Shown: positions 15,310 to 23,072, counted from the stretch's first letter. The stretch: 24,805 bases of DNA from UBA4416 sp046594225 (GCA_046594225.1 JBKJPW010000036.1:1-24805); one strand, 5' to 3'. The notes: a model not told the origin generated them from the sequence alone. Made by a program: numbers and translations.

Positions 15310-17006
15310 AGCTTATTTTTTTTAGTGAATAAATTTTTAAGAGAAACCAATACGTGAATTACAAATGTCATAATCCATGGAATTTTAACGTTCCAAGCTA
15401 AGCCTTTTTTATAACGTCTTTTATCTTGCCATCTAAATAAATAAAAAATCCAAGGTTCATGCAAATCCCACAGATTACATTTTTTGGCTCTAACCCCAGA
15501 GGTATCAATAATACAATTAACAGCCCTTCTAGCAGCTTCGTTTGCACCTTCCATGGTTGCTAAATCAGTATATGTTTTTACATAATCAGATGCTAAAAAC
15601 AAATTTGGAATTCGCGTATAAGCATACGGACGTAAATCCCATGAGTTTATTGTATTAACTAATAAAGGTTCTTTATTTTTTTTAGGAATGTCAAATTCAA
15701 TATCCGCATCTAAATACCAATTATGAAGCATGTCATCTTTTAAAACAACTTGTCCCTCTACATTTAAGCTTCTTTTTAACTGCTCCCAAATTTCTTTAAT
15801 AATTTCTTCTTTAGTACACTCTTTGGCAGATTTATTATATAAGATTCCCGGAGTATCCCAATCAGAAATATCTACCGATAATATACCTTTTACGCAACCG
15901 TCACCATATTCACTTAAATCAACATTTGGCCAAAATTGCTTTTGGGAAATAGAAGTAATGGCCCACGGAGTATCAATATATATTGTATGGCCTTGATTAA
16001 TTTGAATATCTTGGGTTAAATAAAATTGAGCACCGTTCATCCAAGATACGGATTCGCTTAATTGTTTAATAGTGTTTAAAGTAGGATCAATCGTAATAAC
16101 ATCAGTGTTTAGTAAATTTGCCATAACTTCAACAGGAACAGCAAATAAGTAATAATCACCAGTTATATCAACCTCTTTTCCTTCTTTGCAAATTCTAACG
16201 CTATCTATTTTGTGATTTTTTGTATTGATGAGTGTGGTCGGAGAGTTTAAATAAATTTGCACTCCTTTTTCTTTTAAAAAGGATTCCCAAGGATTAATCC
16301 ATGCCTCATTGGTTGGTGCATTTAATATTCTATCGCTACTTGTGCCAGGCGTAGTAATATCAAACATTAATTGCAAAAATATATTACCACCTGTTTTAGT
16401 ACTAGCTGTTTCAGCCTTAGCAGCAACTAAAGTGCGAGTTAAGCCTTTCGAAAAAATAGTTTGATAAGCAACTGAATGATTATCTGAGTCTAAAAACTCC
16501 CACCACCCAATACGTTCATACTCATTTCTTCTTCTATCTTTGCAACTAGTTAAAAGCTCCCAAATTTTTAATGCAAAATCAGATTTATCTTTTGCCGTTA
16601 AACCTAAATCAGTATGTAAAGAGTCGTTTAAATATTTCTCAAATTCTTTTAATGAACGCGGAAACCTTGCAGGCATTGTTACAGAACCTTTATCAAAGCG
16701 AGCTAATTTAATTTGTGTTGTTTCTGTTAAATTACCTAATACTCCATTTGAGTTTCCTTTGAAAGGAATTTCTTGCATGGTCGCTGTAATGTGTTTATAA
16801 AAACGAGGAAAAAATCGAAAACCATGTTCTCCTGGCAAATTTTTTCTACCATCTTTACCAGAGCCTGGTACTCCTACGCTCCTTGCTTTTCCGCCAAGAC
16901 AAGCTGAAGCCTCATATATTTCTACATCAAAACCTCTTTTAATTAATTCGTGAGCAGCACTTAAACCAGCTACACCTCCGCCAATGATAACTACTTTCTT
17001 TGTCAT
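15306..17006 (-). CDS. FAD-dependent oxidoreductase, desaturase / hydroxysqualene dehydroxylase-like (COG3349 type)
   Basis: The product has 566 residues. Residues 5-33 form the dinucleotide-binding fold (VVIIGGGVAGLSAAHEL, ending in E32). Then come YEASACLGGKARS and the typical PGEHGFRFFPRFYKHI (58-73), a mark of the phytoene-desaturase-like group that includes carotenoid and hydroxysqualene enzymes. The second FAD motif is near 468-497 (NLFLASDYVKTYTDLATMEG). The C-terminal 60 residues contain a hydrophobic, aromatic and basic stretch (IPWIMTFVIHVLVSL), suggesting membrane association. The gene is longer than classical HpnE (about 450) and belongs to the larger variant known from actinobacteria and Bacteroidota. 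Its partner is the terpene-cyclase-like protein downstream. The true substrate is not shown by the sequence; a lipid or isoprenoid is likely. Confidence 0.75.
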   Translation of the reverse strand: MTKKVVIIGGGVAGLSAAHELIKRGFDVEIYEASACLGGKARSVGVPGSGKDGRKNLPGEHGFRFFPRFYKHITATMQEIPFKGNSNGVLGNLTETTQIKLARFDKGSVTMPARFPRSLKEFEKYLNDSLHTDLGLTAKDKSDFALKIWELLTSCKDRRRNEYERIGWWEFLDSDNHSVAYQTIFSKGLTRTLVAAKAETASTKTGGNIFLQLMFDITTPGTSSDRILNAPTNEAWINPWESFLKEKGVQIYLNSPTTLINTKNHKIDSVRICKEGKEVDITGDYYLFAVPVEVMANLLNTDVITIDPTLNTIKQLSESVSWMNGAQFYLTQDIQINQGHTIYIDTPWAITSISQKQFWPNVDLSEYGDGCVKGILSVDISDWDTPGILYNKSAKECTKEEIIKEIWEQLKRSLNVEGQVVLKDDMLHNWYLDADIEFDIPKKNKEPLLVNTINSWDLRPYAYTRIPNLFLASDYVKTYTDLATMEGANEAARRAVNCIIDTSGVRAKKCNLWDLHEPWIFYLFRWQDKRRYKKGLAWNVKIPWIMTFVIHVLVSLKNLFTKKNKL

Positions 17007-17100
17007 AAAATAATATTGCTAATTCTAAATGTAAAAATTTATTTATTTAATCCCAAAAAGAGTAATCAAAAAAAGTAAAAAGCTGTTTCATATTGTTGTT

Positions 17101-17131
17101 TTTGAGCTTGTCAGATGATAAATTTAGTTTG
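17101..17131 (+). promoter_or_regulatory. Promoter for the TPR-SpoIIE gene, overlapped by an inverted repeat
   Basis: TTTG at 17101-17104 and TTAGTTTG at 17124-17131 (7 of 8 to TAnnTTTG) are 19 nt apart, the standard geometry. Transcription would start near 17138 with a leader of about 60 nt. Confidence 0.45.
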
Positions 17132-17145
17132 GTAATGAAACTAAA
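17123..17145. promoter_or_regulatory. Perfect 8-bp inverted repeat at the promoter, possible operator
   Basis: TTTAGTTT (17123-17130), a 7-nt gap, then AAACTAAA (17138-17145). The repeat covers the -7 element and the likely start site, the right place for a repressor. It could instead be a simple hairpin in the 5' leader. Confidence 0.4.
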
Positions 17146-17197
17146 TATAATTTATGAATAATTGCATTTAGATTTAAAAAAAAGTATATTTATATAT

Positions 17198-19336
17198 ATG
17201 AATAAAGTAATTCTTATTCTCTTTATATCATTCTTTTGTATTTTCAGTTCAAAAGAAAGTATTGCACAAAGTGTAAATGCGCTTTTAGATGTATTCAATA
17301 ATAAACAACAGCCAGATACAATTAGGTTAAAAGCAATAGGAGATTTGGCTTGGGCATATGCTTCAGAAAACCCTGACTCTGGAATTATATTTGCTCAACA
17401 ACAGTTAAAATTTGCTCATCAAACTAATCAAAAAAAATATGAAGCTAAAGCGCTTGCTTCGATAGGTAAAGCCAATTTAAATAAAGGGAATTATGCCCAA
17501 GCGCTCGACTATTTTCTAAAATCACTAAAAATGAGGGAAAGTATTGCTGATTTGCCAGGAATAGCCAATTGCTATAATAATATTGGAATCATCTACGTCG
17601 AACAGTCTAACTATCCTAAAGCACTAGAAAATTATTTTAAGGCGTTAAAGATAAGGGAGGCAACTCATGATAAACAGGGCATGGGAGATTGTTTTACAAA
17701 TATAGGTACTGTTTTTAATGACCAATCTAATTACCCTAAAGCGCTAGAGTATTATTCAAAAGATTTAAAAATATGTCAGGAAAATAATAACAAAGAAGGG
17801 GTTGCTATTTGCTATAATAATATGGGAAATGTATACCACAACCAATCAGATTTTCAAAAAACAATAGAGTATTATCTTAAAGCAGTAAACGTATTTGAAG
17901 AATTAGATAATCAGCCATACATGGCCAGTTGTTACAATAATATTGGCTCTGTATATAGCTATGTTTCAGATTATAAAAAATCACTTGAATATCATTTAAA
18001 ATCCCTACATATTAAACAGCAGTTGGAGGATAAACAAGGACAAGGTAATTGTTATGTTAATCTTAGCGCTTTGTATCTAAAACTAAACGACTTCAAAAAA
18101 GCTAAAACTTATAGCGATAGTGCTTTAAAAATAAGTAAAGACATTGGCGATATTGATAATGAACGATTAAGTTATCAAAGCTTATCTGAAATAAATGCTT
18201 TAACTGGTCGCTTTGAAGACGCTTATAATTTTCATGTAAAATTTAAAAGGTTAACAGACACTATTTTTAATATCGAAAATAGTAAAAGTTTAGGAGACCT
18301 AAAAACAAAATTTGAAGTAGAGAAAAAAGAAACCGAACTAAAAGCCACGCAAGAAAAAAAGGATGTTATTGCCACTGCAGAAGTTCGTCGCCAACGTTTA
18401 ATTTTATTTGCTGTAGCTGGCTTTGGAGTATTAGTTCTAATTCTTGCCGTTGTTATTTTTAAGAACTTAAGAATTAATCAAAAGAAAAATAGAATCATTA
18501 CTTTACAAAAACAAATGGTTGAAGTTCAAAAACAAGAAGTAGAGATTCAAAAACAAATAGTAGAAGAACATCAAAAAGAAATTTTAGATTCTATTCATTA
18601 TGCAAAACGGATTCAAGATGGTTTGTTTGCTCATCACGATTTTTTAAACGAAAACTTGCCGAGTAATTTTGTTTTCTTTAAATCTAAGGACATTGTAAGT
18701 GGTGATTTTTATTGGGCGACTAAACATGGCTCTAAGTTTTATTTAGCCGTATGCGATAGTACGGGACATGGTGTTCCTGGCGCATTTATGAGCTTGTTAA
18801 ATATTGGATTTTTAAGCGAAGCAATTAATGAAAAAAACATTTTCGAGCCTCATGAAGTTTTTAATTATGTGCGTAGTAGGCTAACAACTACTATTAGTAA
18901 GGAAGGACAAAAAGATGGTTTTGATGGCATATTGTTATGTTTTGATTTGGATAGAATTATAGATAATGATGGATATCTGAAATTAACGTATGCCGCTGCT
19001 TATAATGGCCCAGTTTTAATATCTAATAATGAATTAAAAGAATTACCAAAAGATAAAATGCCAGTTGGTGTAGGAGAAAGACAAGAAAAATTTAAACTAT
19101 ACACAATAAATATTAAAAAAGGAGATACGTTATATTTATATACAGATGGTTATGCTGATCAGTTTGGTGGCGAAAAAGGAAAAAAATTTAAATATAAGCA
19201 ACTCGAAAATCTGTTATTAAATAACCACCAATTATCTCTAAATGATCAACATAATGTTCTTGCTCAAACATTTGAAAATTGGCGAGGTAAATTAGAACAA
19301 GTAGATGATGTCTGCGTAGTTGGAATTAAATTCTGA
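17198..19336 (+). CDS. TPR sensor protein with C-terminal SpoIIE-type (PP2C) phosphatase domain
   Basis: The product is 712 residues from the ATG at 17198, which opens a signal peptide (MNKVILILFISFFCIFSS). A start 12 codons upstream gives no sensible peptide. Residues 80-330 carry about six TPRs of 40 residues (for example CYNNIGIIYVEQSNYPKALE, CFTNIGTVFNDQSNYPKALE). A membrane helix (about 400-422) and a Gln/Glu coiled coil (430-475) follow. The phosphatase domain (about 497-712) has SGDFYWA, the metal-binding DSTGHGVPG with D520, and a terminal QVDDVCVVGIKF. This layout suggests a periplasmic TPR receptor acting on a cytoplasmic phosphatase, which in other systems dephosphorylates anti-sigma-factor antagonists. 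No such partner gene is nearby. The TPR repeats are quite similar at DNA level, so recombination may change their number. Confidence 0.92.
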   Translation: MNKVILILFISFFCIFSSKESIAQSVNALLDVFNNKQQPDTIRLKAIGDLAWAYASENPDSGIIFAQQQLKFAHQTNQKKYEAKALASIGKANLNKGNYAQALDYFLKSLKMRESIADLPGIANCYNNIGIIYVEQSNYPKALENYFKALKIREATHDKQGMGDCFTNIGTVFNDQSNYPKALEYYSKDLKICQENNNKEGVAICYNNMGNVYHNQSDFQKTIEYYLKAVNVFEELDNQPYMASCYNNIGSVYSYVSDYKKSLEYHLKSLHIKQQLEDKQGQGNCYVNLSALYLKLNDFKKAKTYSDSALKISKDIGDIDNERLSYQSLSEINALTGRFEDAYNFHVKFKRLTDTIFNIENSKSLGDLKTKFEVEKKETELKATQEKKDVIATAEVRRQRLILFAVAGFGVLVLILAVVIFKNLRINQKKNRIITLQKQMVEVQKQEVEIQKQIVEEHQKEILDSIHYAKRIQDGLFAHHDFLNENLPSNFVFFKSKDIVSGDFYWATKHGSKFYLAVCDSTGHGVPGAFMSLLNIGFLSEAINEKNIFEPHEVFNYVRSRLTTTISKEGQKDGFDGILLCFDLDRIIDNDGYLKLTYAAAYNGPVLISNNELKELPKDKMPVGVGERQEKFKLYTINIKKGDTLYLYTDGYADQFGGEKGKKFKYKQLENLLLNNHQLSLNDQHNVLAQTFENWRGKLEQVDDVCVVGIKF

Positions 19337-19358
19337 TAATGGTTAGAAAATCTTTTTG

Positions 19359-19418
19359 GAGCACGTAGATGATGTAATTGTTATTTGGCTAAAAGTTTAC
19401 GGCATCAAAGTAGTTTAA
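19359..19418 (+). pseudogene. Relic of a second SpoIIE-like C-terminus
   Basis: From 19359 the frame reads EHVDDVIVIWLKVYGIKVV and stops at 19416-19418. The preceding gene ends in EQVDDVCVVGIKF, so EHVDDVIVI... is the same conserved PP2C terminus with silent and other changes at DNA level. A stop codon (19344-19346) cuts the frame just upstream. It is probably the tail of a decayed tandem paralogue, left after deletion. Confidence 0.5.
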
Positions 19419-19423
19419 ATTGT

Positions 19424-20065
19424 TTACTTCTTTCTTACCATCATTAACCCATCTCTAATTGGCAGTAAAACGTTTTCCACACGCTCGTCTTGTTGCACAA
19501 ACTGATTGAATTGATGAAGCGCCAATGTTTCTTTATCCATCTCGCTTTCAGGCGTGGTAATTTTACCGCTCCATAAAACATTATCCGCAATTATAATCCC
19601 ACCTTTATTTAATTTATCAATTACTAAATGATAATAGTTGAGGTAATTTTTTTTGTCAGCATCTATAAATACTAAATCTATTGGTTTTGTAATTGTTGGA
19701 ATAAAATCTTTAGCGTCGCCAAGAACCAATTCTATTTTATTGGCAAACTCTGTTTGTTGAATAAATGATTTAGCAAAGGCAGATGTTTCTTCGTTGACAT
19801 CAATACTAATTAATTTACCGTTTTCTGCTAAACCTTCTGCTAAACATAATGCAGAGTAGCCAGTATAAGTGCCAATCTCCAAAATCAACTTTGGTTGCTG
19901 TAATTTAGCGATAAAACTTAAAAAACGACCTTGTAAATGCCCGCTCAACATTCGTGGAGAAACTACTTTTAAATGCGTTTCTCTATTAAGCTGCGCTAAC
20001 ACTTCCGATTCAGGAGATGTATTTGTTTCGCAGTAATCGCTGAGGTTTTTGGTAATGAATTCCAT
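19424..20065 (-). CDS. O-methyltransferase, SAM-dependent class I (COG4122 type)
   Basis: The product has 213 residues, typical for family 3 O-methyltransferases such as caffeoyl-CoA/catechol-like and bacterial tRNA-modifying TrmR relatives. SAM-binding motif I is ILEIGTYTGYSALCL (61-75). An acidic residue in SIDVNEE (88-94) should hold the ribose. The metal-binding region FIDADKKNYLNYY has D135 and D137, and IIIADNVLWSGK (about 157-168) provides the second metal ligands. The start overlaps the rnhB stop by one base (TAATG), so the two are translationally coupled. The substrate is unknown; in B. subtilis a relative methylates a uridine in tRNA, so an RNA substrate is plausible next to RNase HII. 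Confidence 0.88.
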   Translation of the reverse strand: MEFITKNLSDYCETNTSPESEVLAQLNRETHLKVVSPRMLSGHLQGRFLSFIAKLQQPKLILEIGTYTGYSALCLAEGLAENGKLISIDVNEETSAFAKSFIQQTEFANKIELVLGDAKDFIPTITKPIDLVFIDADKKNYLNYYHLVIDKLNKGGIIIADNVLWSGKITTPESEMDKETLALHQFNQFVQQDERVENVLLPIRDGLMMVRKK

Positions 20066-20664
20066 TATAATTCTAAAGTTAGTTGTTTAGGTAATAATTG
20101 AAACGTTAGTCTGTGTAAAGGCGTAGTTCCAAATTCTTTTATAGCATCTCTGTGTTTTTTGGTAGGATAAGCCATATTTTGTTCCCAACTGTATTGTGGG
20201 TATTTAATGGCTGCTTCTTTCATAAAATCATCCCGATAGGTTTTTGCTAAAATACTAGCCGCTGCAATACTTAAAAATTTAGCATCACCTTTTACAATAC
20301 ATTGATGAGCTATTTTTTTATAAGGAGTGAAACGGTTACCGTCAATCAATAACAATTCAGGTTTTTGTTTGAGTTGGTCAATAGCCCTGTGCATGGCTAA
20401 AAAGGAAGCTTTTAAAATATTGATTACATCAATTTCTACATTATCAACCACACCAACTGCCCAGGTTAGGGCTTTTTCTTCAATTTCGGGACGTAACTCG
20501 TAACGATCTTTATCGCTTAGTTTTTTACTATCATCCAACCATTTATTACGATAATTTTTTGGCAAAATAACAGAAGCGGCGTAAACAGGACCAGCTAAAC
20601 AACCTCGTCCGGCTTCGTCGCAACCAGCTTCTATTAAATTTTTATCGAAATATGATTTTAGCAT
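20065..20664 (-). CDS. rnhB: Ribonuclease HII
   Basis: RNase HII cuts the RNA strand of RNA-DNA hybrids and starts removal of single ribonucleotides from DNA. The product has 199 residues, the usual size. It has the N-terminal catalytic CDEAGRGCLAGPVYAA (D16, E17), the third acid D108 in LLIDGN, and D145 in KTYRDD. DSKKLSDKDR, typical of the family, is near 45-54. The C-terminus KKHRDAIKEFGTTPLHRLTF matches RNase HII. It overlaps the methyltransferase gene by one base. Upstream is the 107-bp palindromic element, so any promoter must lie in or near it. Confidence 0.96.
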   Translation of the reverse strand: MLKSYFDKNLIEAGCDEAGRGCLAGPVYAASVILPKNYRNKWLDDSKKLSDKDRYELRPEIEEKALTWAVGVVDNVEIDVINILKASFLAMHRAIDQLKQKPELLLIDGNRFTPYKKIAHQCIVKGDAKFLSIAAASILAKTYRDDFMKEAAIKYPQYSWEQNMAYPTKKHRDAIKEFGTTPLHRLTFQLLPKQLTLEL

Positions 20665-20675
20665 CTTAACATTAA

Positions 20676-20782
20676 ATGGAACGCTGATAACACAGATGGA
20701 TATGATTTAAAATGATTTATAAGAATAGTTACAGAAAAAAATCATAAATTATCATACAAAATCAGCGTCATCTGCGTTCCAT
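20676..20782 (-). repeat. 107-bp small element with 9-bp terminal inverted repeats (short form)
   Basis: The ends ATGGAACGC (20676-20684) and GCGTTCCAT (20774-20782) form a perfect inverted repeat. The rest is an imperfect palindrome with repeated ATGATTT units. Its left end (CTGATAACACAGATGG) matches the right end of the element at 1169-1390, and its right end matches that element's left end (CAGATGACGCTGATTTT on the opposite strand). It is the same family in reverse orientation, without the ORF6N relic. Confidence 0.65.
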
Positions 20783-20788
20783 AAAAAA

Positions 20789-21256
20789 TTATATCTTCTC
20801 CAAACAAGCCTTAACCGCATCAAAATCCGGTTGTTTCCCAGCATCTTCTAATATTTCAGCATATTGAATAATTCCGTTTTTATCAATTACAAAAGCCGAA
20901 CGCTTAGTAACACCAATCATTCCAAAACCAAATGTTTCATATAACGAATCATAAGATTTTGCTACGGTTTTATTGAAGTCCGATAATAAATCGAAATTAT
21001 AGTTTTGTTCCGCTTTGAATTTGCCTAGGCTGAATAAAGAATCAATCGAAATCCCTACTACTTCCGCATTTAACGATGTATACACGTTGTAATTATCTCT
21101 TATGCTACATAATTCAGCCGTACAAACGCCTGTAAATGCTAAAGGAAAAAATAAAATCACTAAGTTTTTCCCTTTGTAATCTGACAAGGAGATTTCTTTT
21201 TTATCCGAATTAAATAATTTAAAATCCGGAGCTGCTTGTCCTACTGTAATTGCCAT
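20789..21256 (-). CDS. Peroxiredoxin, AhpE/Bcp-like
   Basis: The product is 155 residues. Peroxiredoxins reduce peroxides through a cysteine; here the peroxidatic C45 is in FFPLAFTGVCTAELC, with T42 upstream, as in the PxxxTxxC motif. C50 lies five residues later and could be the resolving cysteine, though many AhpE-like proteins are 1-Cys. Domain order and the RSAFVIDKNG strand fit the AhpC/TSA superfamily. It is divergent from a typical 2-Cys peroxiredoxin gene across a 115-nt spacer, so one regulator could control both. No OxyR-like gene is in the window. Confidence 0.92.
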   Translation of the reverse strand: MAITVGQAAPDFKLFNSDKKEISLSDYKGKNLVILFFPLAFTGVCTAELCSIRDNYNVYTSLNAEVVGISIDSLFSLGKFKAEQNYNFDLLSDFNKTVAKSYDSLYETFGFGMIGVTKRSAFVIDKNGIIQYAEILEDAGKQPDFDAVKACLEKI

Positions 21257-21327
21257 ATAGTTTGTTTTTTGTTATTAATTTATCGTTAAACAATCTAAAA
21301 TTAGAACTGTTTAAACAAAGTAAATGA

Positions 21328-21335
21328 TAATTTTG
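21328..21335 (+). promoter_or_regulatory. -7 promoter element of the 2-Cys peroxiredoxin gene
   Basis: TAATTTTG is an exact TAnnTTTG match, giving a start near 21342 and a 30-nt A/T-rich leader. The -33 element is unclear (TGTTTA near 21308). Confidence 0.45.
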
Positions 21336-21371
21336 CACAAAAATTTAATTAACCTTTAAAAATATAATCAT

Positions 21372-22001
21372 ATGGCATTAGTAGGAAAAAAAGCACCTTC
21401 ATTTAAGGCAGCAGCAGTAATAAACGGAGAGGAAATTGTAGAAAATTTTTCATTAGACCAATATATTGGCAAAAAGCATGTCGTATTTTTCTTTTACCCA
21501 AAAGACTTTACATTTGTTTGCCCAACAGAATTACACGCGTTTCAAGCAAAATTAGCGGAATTCGAAAGTCGTAATTGTGCCGTTGTTGGTTGTAGTACAG
21601 ATACAGAGCAAAGTCACTGGGGATGGTTACAATTAGACAAAAAAGCAGGCGGCATTAAAGGAGTTACATATCCTTTGGTAGCTGATACAACTAAAATTAT
21701 CTCAATCAATTTTGATACATTATTAGGCGATTATGATGTGAACGAAAACGGTGATTTAATTGCTACTGGCGAGATGATTGCGTTTCGTGGATTGTTTTTA
21801 ATTGACAAAGAAGGCGTTGTTCGTCACCAGTTAATTAACGATTTGCCATTAGGCCGTAATGTTGATGAGGCTTTACGTATGGTAGATGCTTTACAATTTT
21901 TTGAAGAAAAAGGCGAAGTTTGTCCAGCAAACTGGAGCAAAGGAAAAGAAGGAATGAAGGCTAACCACATTGGTGTGGCAGAATATTTAGGCAAAAATTA
22001 A
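21372..22001 (+). CDS. Typical 2-Cys peroxiredoxin (Prx1/AhpC type)
   Basis: The product has 209 residues, longer than AhpE-like proteins because of a C-terminal extension. The peroxidatic C50 is in FYPKDFTFVCPTELHAF. The resolving cysteine is C184 in GEVCPANWSKGKEG. Such proteins form doughnut-shaped decamers of antiparallel dimers and are recycled by thioredoxin or AhpF. C69 and C74 (NCAVVGCSTD) are usual in the family. C-terminal GEVCPANW and a following YLGKN keep the YF-like helix. A terminator hairpin follows at 22020. Divergent from the other peroxiredoxin, it likely handles peroxide during aerobic growth. Confidence 0.95.
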   Translation: MALVGKKAPSFKAAAVINGEEIVENFSLDQYIGKKHVVFFFYPKDFTFVCPTELHAFQAKLAEFESRNCAVVGCSTDTEQSHWGWLQLDKKAGGIKGVTYPLVADTTKIISINFDTLLGDYDVNENGDLIATGEMIAFRGLFLIDKEGVVRHQLINDLPLGRNVDEALRMVDALQFFEEKGEVCPANWSKGKEGMKANHIGVAEYLGKN

Positions 22002-22019
22002 GCAACCGCATAGTCTATA

Positions 22020-22044
22020 AAAAAGGAGATGTTTTCTCCTTTTT
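22020..22044 (+). terminator. Intrinsic terminator after the 2-Cys peroxiredoxin gene
   Basis: AAAAAGGAGA (22020-22029) pairs with TCTCCTTTTT (22035-22044) around a TGTTT loop, followed by more T's. It lies 18 nt after the stop codon. Confidence 0.8.
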
Positions 22045-22094
22045 TTTATGTATTATACTTTAATTCCTTAGATTTATTATCTCAAATTTTTTAA

Positions 22095-22505
22095 ATGAAA
22101 ACACCCATTCTTTGGATTGAAATTCCTGTTGCTGACTTAGATAGAGCGGTTAAATTCTATGAAAATGTACTAGAAACAAAATTAGAATTTAAAACGTTGT
22201 TCGACACACCAATGGCTTTATTTAGTAAAGAGGTTTTTGGCATGAAAGGCTCTTTAATTCAAACAGAAAATCATCAAGGCAGTAACGGGATTAAACCTAT
22301 TATTTATGTAGATATTATGGCTGATACCATTGAAAATGTGATTGAGTTTGGAGGAGAAGTTGTTAAAGAACCAGTTTTATTGCGGCAAAGAAACAAAAAC
22401 GGCGACATTTTAATTGGCACCAATTTAATTGACGGCGAGGTAGGCTATTACGCCGAAATCCTTGATTCAGAAAGGAATCACTTGTATTTATACAGCCACA
22501 GTTAG
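22095..22505 (+). CDS. VOC (glyoxalase/bleomycin-resistance fold) family protein
   Basis: The 136-residue product has a single VOC domain pair. WIEIPVADLDRAVKFYENVL (7-26) is the classic first half. GIKPIIYVDIMADTIENVIE and AEILDSERNHLYLYSH cover the second. Metal ligands would be a Glu near residue 9 and one in the last strand, but histidine at the usual first site is replaced, so metal use is uncertain. COG3324-like proteins of this size are mostly of unknown substrate. It stands alone, 93 nt after the peroxiredoxin gene and separated from it by a terminator. Confidence 0.85.
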   Translation: MKTPILWIEIPVADLDRAVKFYENVLETKLEFKTLFDTPMALFSKEVFGMKGSLIQTENHQGSNGIKPIIYVDIMADTIENVIEFGGEVVKEPVLLRQRNKNGDILIGTNLIDGEVGYYAEILDSERNHLYLYSHS

Positions 22506-22566
22506 CCGAGGCCCTTATACTTAAATTATTTATTTTTGAGAAAAACCAAAAAAAGTTATATATTTT

Positions 22567-22597
22567 TTTGCAACACCAGAAATTGTTATTAAATTTG
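22567..22597 (+). promoter_or_regulatory. Consensus promoter of the tRNA-tuf block
   Basis: TTTG at 22567-22570, exactly 19 nt, then TAAATTTG at 22590-22597, an exact -7 match. This is the best promoter in the window and sits about 45 nt before the first tRNA. Start of transcription is near 22604. Confidence 0.75.
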
Positions 22598-22618
22598 CAA
22601 CCCCAATTAAAACGGGCC

Positions 22619-22630
22619 GTTCTTTAAAAG
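22619..22630 (+). promoter_or_regulatory. boxA-like antitermination sequence, copy 1
   Basis: GTTCTTTAAAAG lies in the leader between promoter and tRNA-Thr. It resembles the E. coli boxA (TGCTCTTTAACA) that recruits NusB/NusE to stable-RNA transcripts. Confidence 0.4.
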
Positions 22631-22641
22631 TAAAAAATTAA

Positions 22642-22714
22642 GCCGAAGTAGCTCAGCTGGTAGAGCCACTGATTTGTAATCAGTAGGTCGGGGGTTCGAG
22701 TCCCTTCTTCGGCT
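22642..22714 (+). tRNA. tRNA-Thr (anticodon TGT)
   Basis: The 73-nt cloverleaf has acceptor GCCGAAG (22642-22648) with CTTCGGC (22707-22713), a D-arm GCTC/GAGC, an anticodon loop TTTGTAA and T-arm GGGTTCGAGTCCC. CCA is not encoded. It is the first gene of the block. Confidence 0.97.
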
Positions 22715-22728
22715 CTTAATTTATAAAT

Positions 22729-22809
22729 GGGGATATACCAGAGTGGCCAAATGGGACAGACTGTAAATCTGTTGTTTCGACTTCGGAGGTTCGAATCCTC
22801 CTGTCCCCA
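22729..22809 (+). tRNA. tRNA-Tyr (anticodon GTA)
   Basis: The acceptor GGGGATA pairs with TGTCCCC, one pair being T-G. The anticodon loop is CTGTAAA. A long variable arm (about 14 nt) makes it class II, as expected for tRNA-Tyr; total length 81 nt, CCA not encoded. Confidence 0.96.
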
Positions 22810-22848
22810 CAGTGTAACGATGGTTGTCGCATTGTTAGAGTAGATTAA

Positions 22849-22895
22849 GCGAAAGTAACTCTCCCGATAGCTATCGGATGGTAGAGTTGCAGAGC
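22849..22895 (+). pseudogene. 5' half of a duplicated tRNA-Gly with a palindrome in its D-loop
   Basis: GCGAAAG-TA-ACTC (22849-22861) matches the start of the intact tRNA-Gly (GCGAAAG-TA-GCTC), and T-GGTA-GAGT (22879-22887) matches its D-loop end and D-stem. Between them lies the palindrome 22862-22878 in place of AAT. The two D-stem changes (GCTC to ACTC, GAGC to GAGT) keep pairing. The copy has no anticodon or T-arm and cannot be a working tRNA. Confidence 0.6.
22862..22878. repeat. CCCGATAGCTATCGGG-type palindrome, copy 1
   Basis: TCCCGATAGCTATCGGA, a near-perfect palindrome lacking one G. The same word with its full right arm is at 23272-23289. I recall this 16-mer as common between genes in many Bacteroidota genomes. 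Confidence 0.7.
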
Positions 22896-22905
22896 AAGAA
22901 TACAA

Positions 22906-22978
22906 GCGAAAGTAGCTCAATTGGTAGAGCTCCAGCCTTCCAAGCTGGAGGTTGCGGGTTCGAGACCCGTCTTTCGCT
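22906..22978 (+). tRNA. tRNA-Gly (anticodon TCC)
   Basis: The acceptor GCGAAAG (22906-22912) pairs with CTTTCGC (22971-22977). The anticodon stem is CCAGC/GCTGG with loop CTTCCAA, so TCC. T-arm GCGGGTTCGAGACCCGT is normal. The gene is intact despite its broken duplicate just upstream. Confidence 0.97.
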
Positions 22979-23072
22979 CTTAATATTAGGAGAGTGGTGA
23001 AGTTGATGAATAACCGTATAAACGGACAAAAGACAGAAAAGACTTGCGTAGGCGGTCTCAATTCTTTTGAAT

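Noticed and set aside
17480..18130. About 120-bp periodic similarity inside the TPR-SpoIIE gene as a possible DNA repeat or CRISPR
   Set aside because: The period is the 40-residue TPR unit and the frame stays open, so it is protein repetition.
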